Positions 8,627 through 16,897 of a stretch of 64,000 nt of DNA are shown piece by piece. The stretch covers positions 186,001-250,000 of the forward strand of contig NZ_ATHI01000026.1 of assembly GCF_000422245.1 (NCBI RefSeq). Reading direction: 5' to 3'. The notes under the pieces were generated by a model. That model was not told where the DNA came from and ran no database searches. It saw only the letters and a list, made by a program, of their open reading frames with translations. This DNA is from Alkalidesulfovibrio alkalitolerans DSM 16529 (GTDB lineage Bacteria > Desulfobacterota > Desulfovibrionia > Desulfovibrionales > Desulfovibrionaceae). Numbering within the stretch: position 1 is the stretch's first letter; every line of letters begins with the position of its first letter. The translations under genes and the position numbers were made by a program.

Positions 8627-9379
8627 GTGAAGAACGGAGAAGAGTATCCGGTGATTCTAGGAGTCTATTCCTTGCAAAAGGAAGGCGGCATCGGCGTGGG
8701 CGGCACGTCCTCTAGACATGCACAGATCACGTACTGGTACGCGCGCAGGCTTTCGCCCGAGATCTACGAAGTGCAGCCGCTGAACGCGCACCACGTGCCC
8801 TCGGGGCTGCGCAAGGAACTGCCGGAGATCGAGTTCCTGACTGCCTATGCGCCGGAGCCGACCTACTACCGGACGAACACCGTTCCCGCCTTGCAGACCC
8901 TGGCCAGGAAGATTGCGGAGGGCGAGCGCCTCTTTTCCCTGAATCAGCTCGACGCGGCCGAGAAACAGTTTCTCAAGGCCCTGATGATCGATGGACTGAA
9001 CGTGCGCGCCAACTACGGCCTGGGCGAGGTCTATTCGGAGAAGAAGGACTTCGTGAAGCTCAAGAAGGTGCTCGACACGCTGCTCGGCATCGACGAGGCA
9101 TTCCACCAGGAACAGAGGGAGCGCTTCAATTCCTTCGGCATCAACCTGCGCAAGAACGGGCACTTCGAGGAATCCCTGCGTTTCTACCAGCGGGCCTTGG
9201 AGTTCAACGACCGCGACGAGCACGTCTTCTTCAACATCGCCCGCGTCTACTTCGACAAGGGTGACACGGACAGTTGCAAAGAGCATTTGCGCAGGGCCCT
9301 CGACCTCAACCCTGGGTTTTCGGAGGCACTGAAGTTTCTCAGATACTGCGACCAGCACGGCGCAGCCAGGACCGCCTGA
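8627..9379 (+). CDS. TPR protein with a shared N-terminal domain
   Basis: 250 residues from a GTG preceded by AGGGGGG (8613-8620). The start was chosen because the homologous part (ILGVYSLQKEG) begins there; the frame stays open further upstream. Residues 1-95 form a compact domain (ILGVY, ITYWYARRL, VQPLNAHHVPSGLRKELP, EFLTAYAPEPTYY) that matches the N-terminus of the protein at 43751. Residues about 100-250 are TPR helices (AEKQFLKALMIDGLNVRANYGLGEVY; FFNIARVYFDKGDTDSCKEHLRRALDLNPG). Unlike its paralog it has no PilZ domain. It is divergent from fliK, so a motility link is possible. Function unknown. Confidence 0.78.
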   Translation: MKNGEEYPVILGVYSLQKEGGIGVGGTSSRHAQITYWYARRLSPEIYEVQPLNAHHVPSGLRKELPEIEFLTAYAPEPTYYRTNTVPALQTLARKIAEGERLFSLNQLDAAEKQFLKALMIDGLNVRANYGLGEVYSEKKDFVKLKKVLDTLLGIDEAFHQEQRERFNSFGINLRKNGHFEESLRFYQRALEFNDRDEHVFFNIARVYFDKGDTDSCKEHLRRALDLNPGFSEALKFLRYCDQHGAARTA

Positions 9380-9516
9380 TCCCCAGGCCTCTCCCGCGGG
9401 ACGGGCGCGAACCGTGGATCGGCGGGCCGGAATGGACGCGATTGCTTTCCTTTCGCCGTGCTGCTAGATACCGCGCCGCGTATAAGGGATGATCCCGCGC
9501 ACGCAACGAGAGGTCC

Positions 9517-11178
9517 ATGATCATGAGCATACGCGCGGTCGAACGATTCGGCCGTTTTCGCCGCATGGGGCGCATTTTGCTCCTGTGTCTTGCTTTCTGT
9601 CTGCTGGCCCTGCCCGCCAAGACGGCCAAGGAGGCCGGAGGGAATGGGGCGCGTCCCGCCCAGCCCCGGCCCGCCGAGAGCGCGGCCAAACCCCGGATGG
9701 CGGAAGAATCCGCCGAAACGTTCGGCTTCGAACAGGTTGCGGCCATGGCCGAGGCTCTGTCCAAGGCCCCGCACGAACCGCCTGTGCCGGGCGTTCCGTC
9801 CTTCCTCCTGCAAGGCAATCAATACTGGGACGCCATCCGCTACAAGGCAGAAAAGGCCTTGTGGCACGGTGAGAAGCTTCCGCACACGCTGCAGTTCTTC
9901 CATCCGGGCGGGCGCTACGACCGGGCCGTGGCCGTGCACGTGATCGAGGACGGCCGGGTCTCTCCCGTGCCCTTCTCCCGGGAACTCTTCGACTACGGCG
10001 CGCTCCCCCGTCAGGACGAGATTCCGGGCGATCTCGGATTTGCGGGCTTCCGCGCCCACGCCCCCATCAACTCCTCCACGGTCATGGACGAGTACCTCGT
10101 CTTTTTGGGGGCCACGTATTTCCGCTCCGTGGGCAAAGGACAGTTCTACGGCTCCTCGGCGCGCGGCTTGGCCATCGACACGGCCCAGCCCCGGGGCGAG
10201 GAGTTCCCCTGGTTCTCGAAATTCTGGGTGGTCAAGCCCAAGCCCAAAGACCGTCAACTGACGGTCCATGCCCTCATGGACAGTCCGAGCGTGACCGGGG
10301 CGTTCACCTTCACTTCGCAGCCGGGGCTGCCCACGGTAGTCGAGGTCAAGAGCGTGCTCTTCCCGCGCCGTCCCGTGGATAAACTCGGCATCGCGCCGCT
10401 GAACAGCATGTTTCTGATGGGCGAGAACTCCACGGGCCGCAGGTTCGAAGATTACCGGCCCGAGGTGCACGACGCGGACGGCCTGCTCGTGGCCTTGCAA
10501 AACGGCGAGTGGATCTGGCGGCCCCTGCAGAACCCGCGCACGCTGCAGATCAACTCGTTCGCCGCGCCCGGCCTGAAGGGCTTTGGACTCATGCAGCGCG
10601 ACCGCGACTTCGCCAGCTACCAGGACCTTTCGCTGCGCCAGGAGCTTCGCCCCAGCATATGGGTGGAGCCGCTGGGCGAGTGGGGCGAAGGCCGCGTCGA
10701 ACTGGTGCAGATTCCTACGGACAACGAGAACAACGACAACATCACGGCCTTCTGGACTCCGGCCGTCCAGCCCACGCCCGGCGAGCCCCTGCGTTTCGCC
10801 TACCGCGTCTATTGGGGCGGCCCCTTCAAGGACATCCCGCCCGATGGCTATGTGACCGCCACGCGTGTCGGTCGCGATCTCGACGGCAAGACCAGGGTTT
10901 TCGTCCTCGACTTCGACGGCCAGAAGCTTCGCGAGTTGGCCTCCGACAGCCCGCCTCAGGCGGTGGTCACCGTCGGCGCCGGGGCCACGCTCGTTGGGCA
11001 GCGCATCGAGAAGAACCCGGTCACCGGGGCTTGGCGTCTGACGTTTCGCATCCTGCCCGACGATCCGTCCGGGCTGCATGTAGTCCTGGACAAGCGGCCG
11101 CCAATCGAGATGCGCGTCTTTCTGCGTGATCTCGTGAACACGCTGACCGAGACGTGGAGCTACTCCTACAGGCTGTGA
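9517..11178 (+). CDS. opgG: Periplasmic glucan biosynthesis protein OpgG/OpgD family
   Basis: 553 residues. A signal peptide (FRRMGRILLLCLAFCLLALPAKT, cleavage near residue 35) is followed by an Ala/Pro linker and the MdoG domain (FGFEQVAAMAEALSKAPHEPP; YWDAIRYKAEKALWH; GLAIDTAQPRGEEFPWF; FRYAYRVYW-like blocks near 430). OpgG acts in the periplasm to branch or shape the beta-1,2/1,6 glucan made by OpgH. The opgH start lies 2 bp after the stop, so they form an operon. GAGAGG (9508-9513) fits the second ATG (9523) better than the first, so the start could be two codons later. Confidence 0.92.
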   Translation: MIMSIRAVERFGRFRRMGRILLLCLAFCLLALPAKTAKEAGGNGARPAQPRPAESAAKPRMAEESAETFGFEQVAAMAEALSKAPHEPPVPGVPSFLLQGNQYWDAIRYKAEKALWHGEKLPHTLQFFHPGGRYDRAVAVHVIEDGRVSPVPFSRELFDYGALPRQDEIPGDLGFAGFRAHAPINSSTVMDEYLVFLGATYFRSVGKGQFYGSSARGLAIDTAQPRGEEFPWFSKFWVVKPKPKDRQLTVHALMDSPSVTGAFTFTSQPGLPTVVEVKSVLFPRRPVDKLGIAPLNSMFLMGENSTGRRFEDYRPEVHDADGLLVALQNGEWIWRPLQNPRTLQINSFAAPGLKGFGLMQRDRDFASYQDLSLRQELRPSIWVEPLGEWGEGRVELVQIPTDNENNDNITAFWTPAVQPTPGEPLRFAYRVYWGGPFKDIPPDGYVTATRVGRDLDGKTRVFVLDFDGQKLRELASDSPPQAVVTVGAGATLVGQRIEKNPVTGAWRLTFRILPDDPSGLHVVLDKRPPIEMRVFLRDLVNTLTETWSYSYRL

Positions 11179-11180
11179 GC

Positions 11181-13643
11181 ATGTTCGAGACACGCACGCC
11201 CGGCGCGCCGGGCCGGATGCCGAAGGAAATCCGCACGGCCCTCGACGAGGCCGGGCGCAGGCTTTCGGCCTATCTGCGCCGCTTTCCCCTCTCCGAAACG
11301 CGGCGACTGGAACTGGCGCTTGGCGTGCTGCGCGACCTTGATCCGCAGCCTGGCGAGACAGCCGAAACGCTGACCGGCCGCGCCGTGGCGGCGGTCCAGG
11401 AAGAACTCGGCCGAAGCGAGACGCTCGACGTCCCCACGCCATGTCCGCCGCTCGTCAGGCGGCACATGGCGCCCGAGGAGATGCACCGTCGTCCGTGGAG
11501 CAGGCCGCCCGTAAAGCCCTCGGCACAGGGCTTCCTGACCGAGCGGCAGACGCGCGAGTACCTGAACGAACCCTGGATGAAACGGGCGAGCCGTCGCCGC
11601 ATCGTGCTCATCGTGCTCGTGCTCCTGCCCACGATCCTGGCCGCGCTGAATATGGGTGCGGTCTTGCCGCACAAGGGCTCCACTGCGCTCGAACTGGCCA
11701 TCGTGGCCGTCTTCTCGATTCTCTTCGCCTGGATATCCATCGGCTTTTGGACGGCCATGGCCGGTTTCTGGACGCTCTTCAGGCGCTTCGACCGTTTCGT
11801 GATCACCACCACCAAGGAACGCGAGGGCGACGTCAGCGAGCCGCGCAAGGCCATGACCGCGATCCTCTTTCCGGTCTGCAACGAGGAATTCGAGCGCACG
11901 GCTGCCGGAATCAGGGCCACGTACCTGTCCCTCGAACGCGCGGGCGCGCTGACGGGCTTCCATTTTTTCATCCTTTCGGATTCCAAGGACCCCGACCGCT
12001 TCGTGCAGGAGGAGGCGATCTGGCGGCGACTGTGCGAGGAGTTGGGCGCGCAAGGCCGCATCTTCTATCGCCGCCGCCGAGTGAACCTCAAGCGCAAGTC
12101 TGGCAACATCGCGGATTTCTGCCGTCGCTTCGGGGCCGGATACGAATACATGGCGGTCATGGACGCGGACTCGGTCATGTCGGGCTCCATACTCGTGCGC
12201 ATGGTGCAGATCATGGAGCGCCGCCGCCACGTGGGCATCCTGCAGACGGCGCCGCGCACCGCCGGGCGCGAGACGCTCATCGCCCGCGCGCAGCAGTTCG
12301 CCAACCGCCTCTACGGTCCCATGTTCGCGGCGGGGCTGCATTTCTGGCAGCTTGGCGACGCCCAGTACTGGGGGCACAACGCGCTCATCCGCGTCAAGCC
12401 TTTCATGAAGCACTGCGGCTTGCCGCGTCTGCCCGGCAAGCCGCCGCTTGGCGGGGACATCATGAGCCACGATTTCGTGGAGGCCGCGCTCATGCGCCGC
12501 GCATCCTACGGCGTGTGGCTGGCCTTCGATCTGGAGGGGACCTGGGAGGAGGTGCCGCCCACGCTTTTGGCCGAACTCAAGCGCGATCGCCGCTGGTGCC
12601 AGGGTAACATGCAGCACATGCGCCTTTTGCTCACCAGGGGGCTTTTGCCCGCGCACCGCTTTTTGTTCCTCAACGGCTTCATGTCGTATTTCTCGGCCTT
12701 TCTGTGGTTCGCGTTCCTGGTCCTGTCCACGGCCGAGGCGGTCCTGGAGGCGCTGGCCGTGCCGGTCTACTTCCCGCAAGACAGGGTGCTCTTCCCGGAG
12801 TGGCCGGTCTGGGAGCCCATGTGGGCGCTGGTGGTCCTGGCCATGACCTTTGTGCTCCTTTTCCTGCCCAAGGTCGCGAGCTGGTTCCTGGTCGTGACCA
12901 AGGGAGGGGCTAGGCGTTTCGGCGGGGTGCTTTCGCTCAGCCTTGGCATCGTCGCGGACGTTGTCCTGTCCACGCTGCTTGCGCCGGTTCGCATGATGTT
13001 CCACACCAAGTTCGTGGCCAACACCCTTATCGGCCGCGCTTCGGGCTGGCCGAGCCAGGACCGCTCCGACTCGGGCACGCCGTTTTCCGAGGCCCTGCGC
13101 TTCCATGGCCTGGACACCTGCCTCGCGGCGGTGTGGGGCCTTCTTTTGTGGCACGTGAACCCGGCCTTTTTCTGGTGGACGTGCCCGATCATCTTTTCGC
13201 TCCTGCTCTCCGCGCCGCTCTCCTCGCTCACGTCGAGCGCGCAGCTTGGCCGGGCGGCCCGGCGCATGGGCATCTTCGTCACGCCCGAGGAAGTGGAACC
13301 TCCGCGCGAACTGGCCGAGACGGCGAGCGGGGAGGAACATCTCAAGGCTCCGGCCGAGGGACTGGCCGATCCGCTGGGTTTCGGCTTCGCGCGGGCCGTG
13401 GTCGACCCGTTGACCAACGCCGTGCACCTGCGTCTGGCGCGCGGTGAGCGCAGCCTCGCGTCGAGCGTGGCCCTAGAGCGGCGGGCGCTTTTGGAGCGGC
13501 TGCTCCAAAAGGGGCCGTCCGCGCTCTCGGCGCGCGACAAGAATATCCTGCTCGCGGACCCCGGCCTGATGCGCGAGGCGCACCTCAGGGCCTGGACGCT
13601 GCCGCCGAGCTTCCTCGCTGAGCGTTTCGGCGCGCGTCTGTAG
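11181..13643 (+). CDS. opgH: Glucans biosynthesis glucosyltransferase OpgH
   Basis: 820 residues. Inner-membrane family 2 glucosyltransferase that polymerises UDP-glucose into osmoregulated periplasmic glucan. An N-terminal cytoplasmic region of about 140 residues precedes two TM helices (IVLIVLVLLPTILAALNMG; LAIVAVFSILFAWISIGFW). The catalytic domain follows with VMDADSVMSG (DxD), GGDIMSHDFVEAALM and RDRRWCQGNMQH (QxxRW-type), then further TM helices up to about residue 680. The ATG 2 bp after opgG was chosen; an upstream in-frame start would overlap opgG. The cytoplasmic tail is long. Confidence 0.93.
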   Translation: MFETRTPGAPGRMPKEIRTALDEAGRRLSAYLRRFPLSETRRLELALGVLRDLDPQPGETAETLTGRAVAAVQEELGRSETLDVPTPCPPLVRRHMAPEEMHRRPWSRPPVKPSAQGFLTERQTREYLNEPWMKRASRRRIVLIVLVLLPTILAALNMGAVLPHKGSTALELAIVAVFSILFAWISIGFWTAMAGFWTLFRRFDRFVITTTKEREGDVSEPRKAMTAILFPVCNEEFERTAAGIRATYLSLERAGALTGFHFFILSDSKDPDRFVQEEAIWRRLCEELGAQGRIFYRRRRVNLKRKSGNIADFCRRFGAGYEYMAVMDADSVMSGSILVRMVQIMERRRHVGILQTAPRTAGRETLIARAQQFANRLYGPMFAAGLHFWQLGDAQYWGHNALIRVKPFMKHCGLPRLPGKPPLGGDIMSHDFVEAALMRRASYGVWLAFDLEGTWEEVPPTLLAELKRDRRWCQGNMQHMRLLLTRGLLPAHRFLFLNGFMSYFSAFLWFAFLVLSTAEAVLEALAVPVYFPQDRVLFPEWPVWEPMWALVVLAMTFVLLFLPKVASWFLVVTKGGARRFGGVLSLSLGIVADVVLSTLLAPVRMMFHTKFVANTLIGRASGWPSQDRSDSGTPFSEALRFHGLDTCLAAVWGLLLWHVNPAFFWWTCPIIFSLLLSAPLSSLTSSAQLGRAARRMGIFVTPEEVEPPRELAETASGEEHLKAPAEGLADPLGFGFARAVVDPLTNAVHLRLARGERSLASSVALERRALLERLLQKGPSALSARDKNILLADPGLMREAHLRAWTLPPSFLAERFGARL

Positions 13644-13767
13644 GCTTGGGCGGACGCGTTGAGGCGCGAGAATGCGCCGTTATCCGTCGTTTTGTTCTCC
13701 AAACAAGGCTGTTTTGTACGCAGGGCGCTCGCCACCCGGCTGTCCAGCAATTGAAAAACTTCGCTCC

Positions 13768-13892
13768 GCAGGCCGTTCAAAAGCGTCAGATGCAAGGCGC
13801 AAGGAAAATCCAGGCCCGACGCGTATCAAGGAATACGCGAGGGACTGGATTTTCCGCGGCAACGCCGCAAATGACGTTTTTGAACGGCCTGC
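13768..13892 (+). repeat. Palindromic repeat, copy A
   Basis: Imperfect 125-bp inverted repeat. Outer arms GCAGGCCGTTCAAAA / TTTTTGAACGGCCTGC, then GATGCAAGGCGCAAG on the left and GCGGCAACGCCGC on the right. The inner stem AAAATCCAG/CTGGATTTT closes a core CGACGCGTAT-N6-ATACGCGAGG. It sits between convergent opgH and the hydrolase and abuts the hydrolase stop codon. Other copies lie at 18496, 32141, 48833 and 48960. Confidence 0.85.
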
Positions 13893-15151
13893 TAGGTCTG
13901 GTGCATCGCCCAGACGTCTTCCAGCCAGTCGAAGACCTCGGCCGCGAGCAGGCGCTGGTTGCCGACCTGGCAGTGGGCGTCCGCGCCCTCCTGGGTCGTG
14001 AAGATCCTGCCCGTGGCCTTGCCCGAAACGCCCGCGAGAAATGTCTCGTAATGCGTGCGCGGCACCTCGCCCTCGGCCTCGCCGAGAATCCCCAGTGAAG
14101 GACAGCGGACGGCCGAAAGCATCTCGCCCGTGATAGTGAAGTCCCGTAAGCGTTTCAGCCACTCGCCCGTGCTCTCACACCCGAAGCGCGTGAGCGCGCT
14201 CAAGGCCTCCCAGCGTTTTCGCGGCGGCAGTTCCTCGGGCGGGGCGGAGACGATCTCGGCAATGGTGAAGGAGGGCATGCGCAGCGCAGCCTCCTCGCCA
14301 CCCAGGAACGAGACCAGGTATTGGAAAAGATCGACGATGGGCGAATTGGCCACGAGCGCCCGGACGCGCGGATCGAAGGCCGCCGCGCGCGTGGCGAAGT
14401 AGCCGCCGAGCGAGATGCCCGCCAGGGCCACGCGCTCGGGATCGACGCCGGGCAGTCTCAGGGCGTGGTCGAGCACCGGGCCGATCACCCGCTCCCAATC
14501 CGGTCTGAATACGCCGCTCGGGTGCAGGCGGCGGTATCCGGCCTGGCCGGGGCCGTCGAAAAGCAGCACGCGGTGGCCGCGCTCGACGCCTGGCAGGCCG
14601 AGGCAACTGAACAATTCCTCGCTCGTGCCGTCGAAACCGCTCATGGCCACGAGCAGGCTCCCCGAGGGGCGGCGGGCGGGCGCCAGGAGATAGGCCGGGA
14701 TGTCACCGCCTTCATAGGGGATGAGCAACCGCTCGGCCGAGAAGCCCGGCATGGCGGTCTGTCCGGCCAGGGACAGCCAGGCCGCGAAGGCGCGCAGGCA
14801 GCGCTCGTCCAAGGCGGCCCGCGATGCGTCCAGGGGGTCGGCGTAGTATTCGGCCGCGCGGAAATACTCGGCCGCGCGCTGAAATTGGTCGCGCGCGCTC
14901 ACCGTGTGGCCGCGTGCAAGGCGCGTCTCGCCGTCGGCCAGGAGCCGCTCGGCCAGATCGGCGAAGGCGGCGGTCCAGGATGCGGGATCGTCCGCCCGGA
15001 TGGAGCGGACCAGGGCCAGGCATTCGCCAGGGCTCGACGCGCCGTAGGCCCCGTTGCCCAGCGAGCGCAGAAGTTGGAAATCCATTTCGCGGTCGCTGAA
15101 GCCCGTGACCCGCGTTTCGCCGCGCGAAACGCCGCGTTGCGCATTCTGCAT
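13892..15151 (-). CDS. Alpha/beta hydrolase
   Basis: 419 residues from the ATG at 15151, which follows GGAGG with proper spacing. The N-terminal ~150 residues are helical. The hydrolase fold then shows SLLVAMSGFDGTSEELF, HRVLLFDGPGQAGYRRL (oxyanion/beta-5 region), the nucleophile elbow LAGISLGGYFA (G-x-S-x-G) and a late acid/His region (GILGEAEGEVP; GADAHCQVGNQ). It resembles the dipeptidyl-peptidase-like/DUF1100-type esterases. Substrate unknown; cytoplasmic, as no signal peptide is seen. Downstream of pepA in the same direction, with about 35 bp between. Confidence 0.85.
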   Translation of the reverse strand: MQNAQRGVSRGETRVTGFSDREMDFQLLRSLGNGAYGASSPGECLALVRSIRADDPASWTAAFADLAERLLADGETRLARGHTVSARDQFQRAAEYFRAAEYYADPLDASRAALDERCLRAFAAWLSLAGQTAMPGFSAERLLIPYEGGDIPAYLLAPARRPSGSLLVAMSGFDGTSEELFSCLGLPGVERGHRVLLFDGPGQAGYRRLHPSGVFRPDWERVIGPVLDHALRLPGVDPERVALAGISLGGYFATRAAAFDPRVRALVANSPIVDLFQYLVSFLGGEEAALRMPSFTIAEIVSAPPEELPPRKRWEALSALTRFGCESTGEWLKRLRDFTITGEMLSAVRCPSLGILGEAEGEVPRTHYETFLAGVSGKATGRIFTTQEGADAHCQVGNQRLLAAEVFDWLEDVWAMHQT

Positions 15152-15186
15152 GGCCGCCTCCCGTTCCGTGTCAGAATCCCCAAATA

Positions 15187-16668
15187 TCAGCCCTGGCCGC
15201 GCGCAAGGGCCGCCAGAGTGCGCACGCCAAATCCCGTGGCGCCCTTGGGCCACAGGTCCGAGGCCGCGTCCACGAAGGATGTGGGCGCGATGTCCAGATG
15301 CGCCCACGAAGCGCCTTCGGGCACGAAGCGCTTGAGGAACATCGCGGCCGTGATCGCCCCGCCCTCGCGGCGTCCGACGTTCTTCAGGTCCGCCGTGTCG
15401 CTCTTCAACTCCTCGGCGAACAGTTCGTCCAACGGCAGCCGCCAGAAGCGGTCGCCCACGTCCGCGCCCGTGACCCGGATGCGCTCGGCGAGCTCGTCGC
15501 TTGGGCTGAAGACTCCCGCATAGTGCACGCCCAAGGCGATACGGCAGGCTCCGGTGAGGGTCGCGGCATCAATGACCGTGGCAGGGGAGAGGCGTGCGGC
15601 GAAGGCCAGGGCGTCGGCCAGCAGCAGGCGGCCCTCGGCGTCGGTGTTGACGATCTCCACCGTCAGTCCGGCAAGGCTCTCGACCACGTCGCCGGGCTTC
15701 ACGCTGCCGCCGTCGGGCATGTTGTCCGTGCAGGGCAAGAGGCCGATCACGCGGCGTTCGCCCCGCCCACCTCCAAGGCGGCCGAGCGTCTCCAGACAGC
15801 CCAGCACAGCCGCCGCGCCAGCCATGTCGCTCTTCATCTCTTCCATCTTGGCTGCGGGTTTGAGGCTGATGCCGCCGGTATCGAAGGTCACGCCCTTGCC
15901 GATCAAGACCAGGGGCTTGCCGCCGTCGGGGTCGGTGTCCAGGACGATGAACGCGGGTTCGGCGCGCGACCCTTGGGCCACGGCCGCGAACGCGCCCATG
16001 CCCATGGCCTCGATTTCCTGCCGGCCGTGCACGCGGCAGGAGAAGCCGTGCCGCGCGGCCAGTTCGCGCGCCGTTTCGGCCACGATGGCGGGCGAGGCGT
16101 GGTTCGAGGGCCGGTTCACGAGGTCGCGGGCCAGGCACACGCCTTCGGCCTCGGCCAGACCCAGAGCCAACGCGGCCGAAAGCTTCTCGCGCGAGGCGTT
16201 TTCGTCCGGCAGGAGCAAAAACTCCTTCGGGTCAGCCGGGGCCTCGTCCGTGGTCTTGAGCAGCTTGAAGGCGTAAAGCCCCAGGCAGAGCGCCACGGTC
16301 GCCTCGCGCACGATGCGCGGCGCGCTTGCGCTTTCAATCTCGGGCAGCCCGGCGAGCAACACGCCCGCGCGCTCGCAGAGGCGGTCGCGGGCCACGCGCG
16401 CGGCCACGGCCAGGGCGCGGGACAGCTTGTCGAGAGAGAAGTCGGCCGCGTCGCCCATCCCCACGGTCAGCAGGCGGCGGCAGGGCGCGCCGGGCAGGGT
16501 GTAGAAAAGGCCGGTCTCCTTGAATTTGGCGGAAGCCTCGCTAAGGCCAGGGGTCTGGGCCAGCGCTTCGAAGGGGCTGGGCAGGGGCGCGGGGCGGTCG
16601 GCGAACAGCGGCAGCATCAGGGTTTCGGCGGTTGTGAGTGCGGAGGTGTCGGCAAGGGCTATGTTCAC
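15187..16668 (-). CDS. pepA: Leucyl aminopeptidase (M17, cytosol aminopeptidase)
   Basis: 493 residues, normal for PepA. The metal- and substrate-binding blocks are intact: LIGKGVTFDTGGISLKPAAKMEEMKSDM and the family signature NTDAEGRLLLADAL. It removes N-terminal residues from peptides using two divalent metal ions in a hexamer; some PepA proteins also bind DNA. The start is a GTG at 16668 behind AGGAG. Probably co-transcribed with the downstream hydrolase. Confidence 0.95.
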   Translation of the reverse strand: MNIALADTSALTTAETLMLPLFADRPAPLPSPFEALAQTPGLSEASAKFKETGLFYTLPGAPCRRLLTVGMGDAADFSLDKLSRALAVAARVARDRLCERAGVLLAGLPEIESASAPRIVREATVALCLGLYAFKLLKTTDEAPADPKEFLLLPDENASREKLSAALALGLAEAEGVCLARDLVNRPSNHASPAIVAETARELAARHGFSCRVHGRQEIEAMGMGAFAAVAQGSRAEPAFIVLDTDPDGGKPLVLIGKGVTFDTGGISLKPAAKMEEMKSDMAGAAAVLGCLETLGRLGGGRGERRVIGLLPCTDNMPDGGSVKPGDVVESLAGLTVEIVNTDAEGRLLLADALAFAARLSPATVIDAATLTGACRIALGVHYAGVFSPSDELAERIRVTGADVGDRFWRLPLDELFAEELKSDTADLKNVGRREGGAITAAMFLKRFVPEGASWAHLDIAPTSFVDAASDLWPKGATGFGVRTLAALARGQG

Positions 16669-16829
16669 GGTTTCTCCTTCATGTGGCGCATCGGGTTTTG
16701 GGGAGGCCGAGCCGTCCCGCCTTTTCTGTAGCAGGGACGGGCACTTTTTTCAGCCCATGGGGCCAGAATGGGCCGTGAAAACTTTTTTATCAAGCAGTAT
16801 CAGTGTGTTGACGATTTCTGGGATGTGGC

Positions 16830-16844
16830 TGGCATCGCCCTTGC
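16830..16844 (+). promoter_or_regulatory. Sigma-54 promoter for the second hook gene
   Basis: TGGCATCGCCCTTGC matches TGGCAC-G-N4-TTGC with the exact GG-to-GC spacing. Initiation near 16856 would leave about 42 nt before the ATG at 16898. Sigma-54 control is common for hook-class genes. Confidence 0.75.
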
Positions 16845-16897
16845 GATAAGCCGGACGGCGAGAAATTTTTGCCGCACCTTTGCATCGGGAGAACGCG

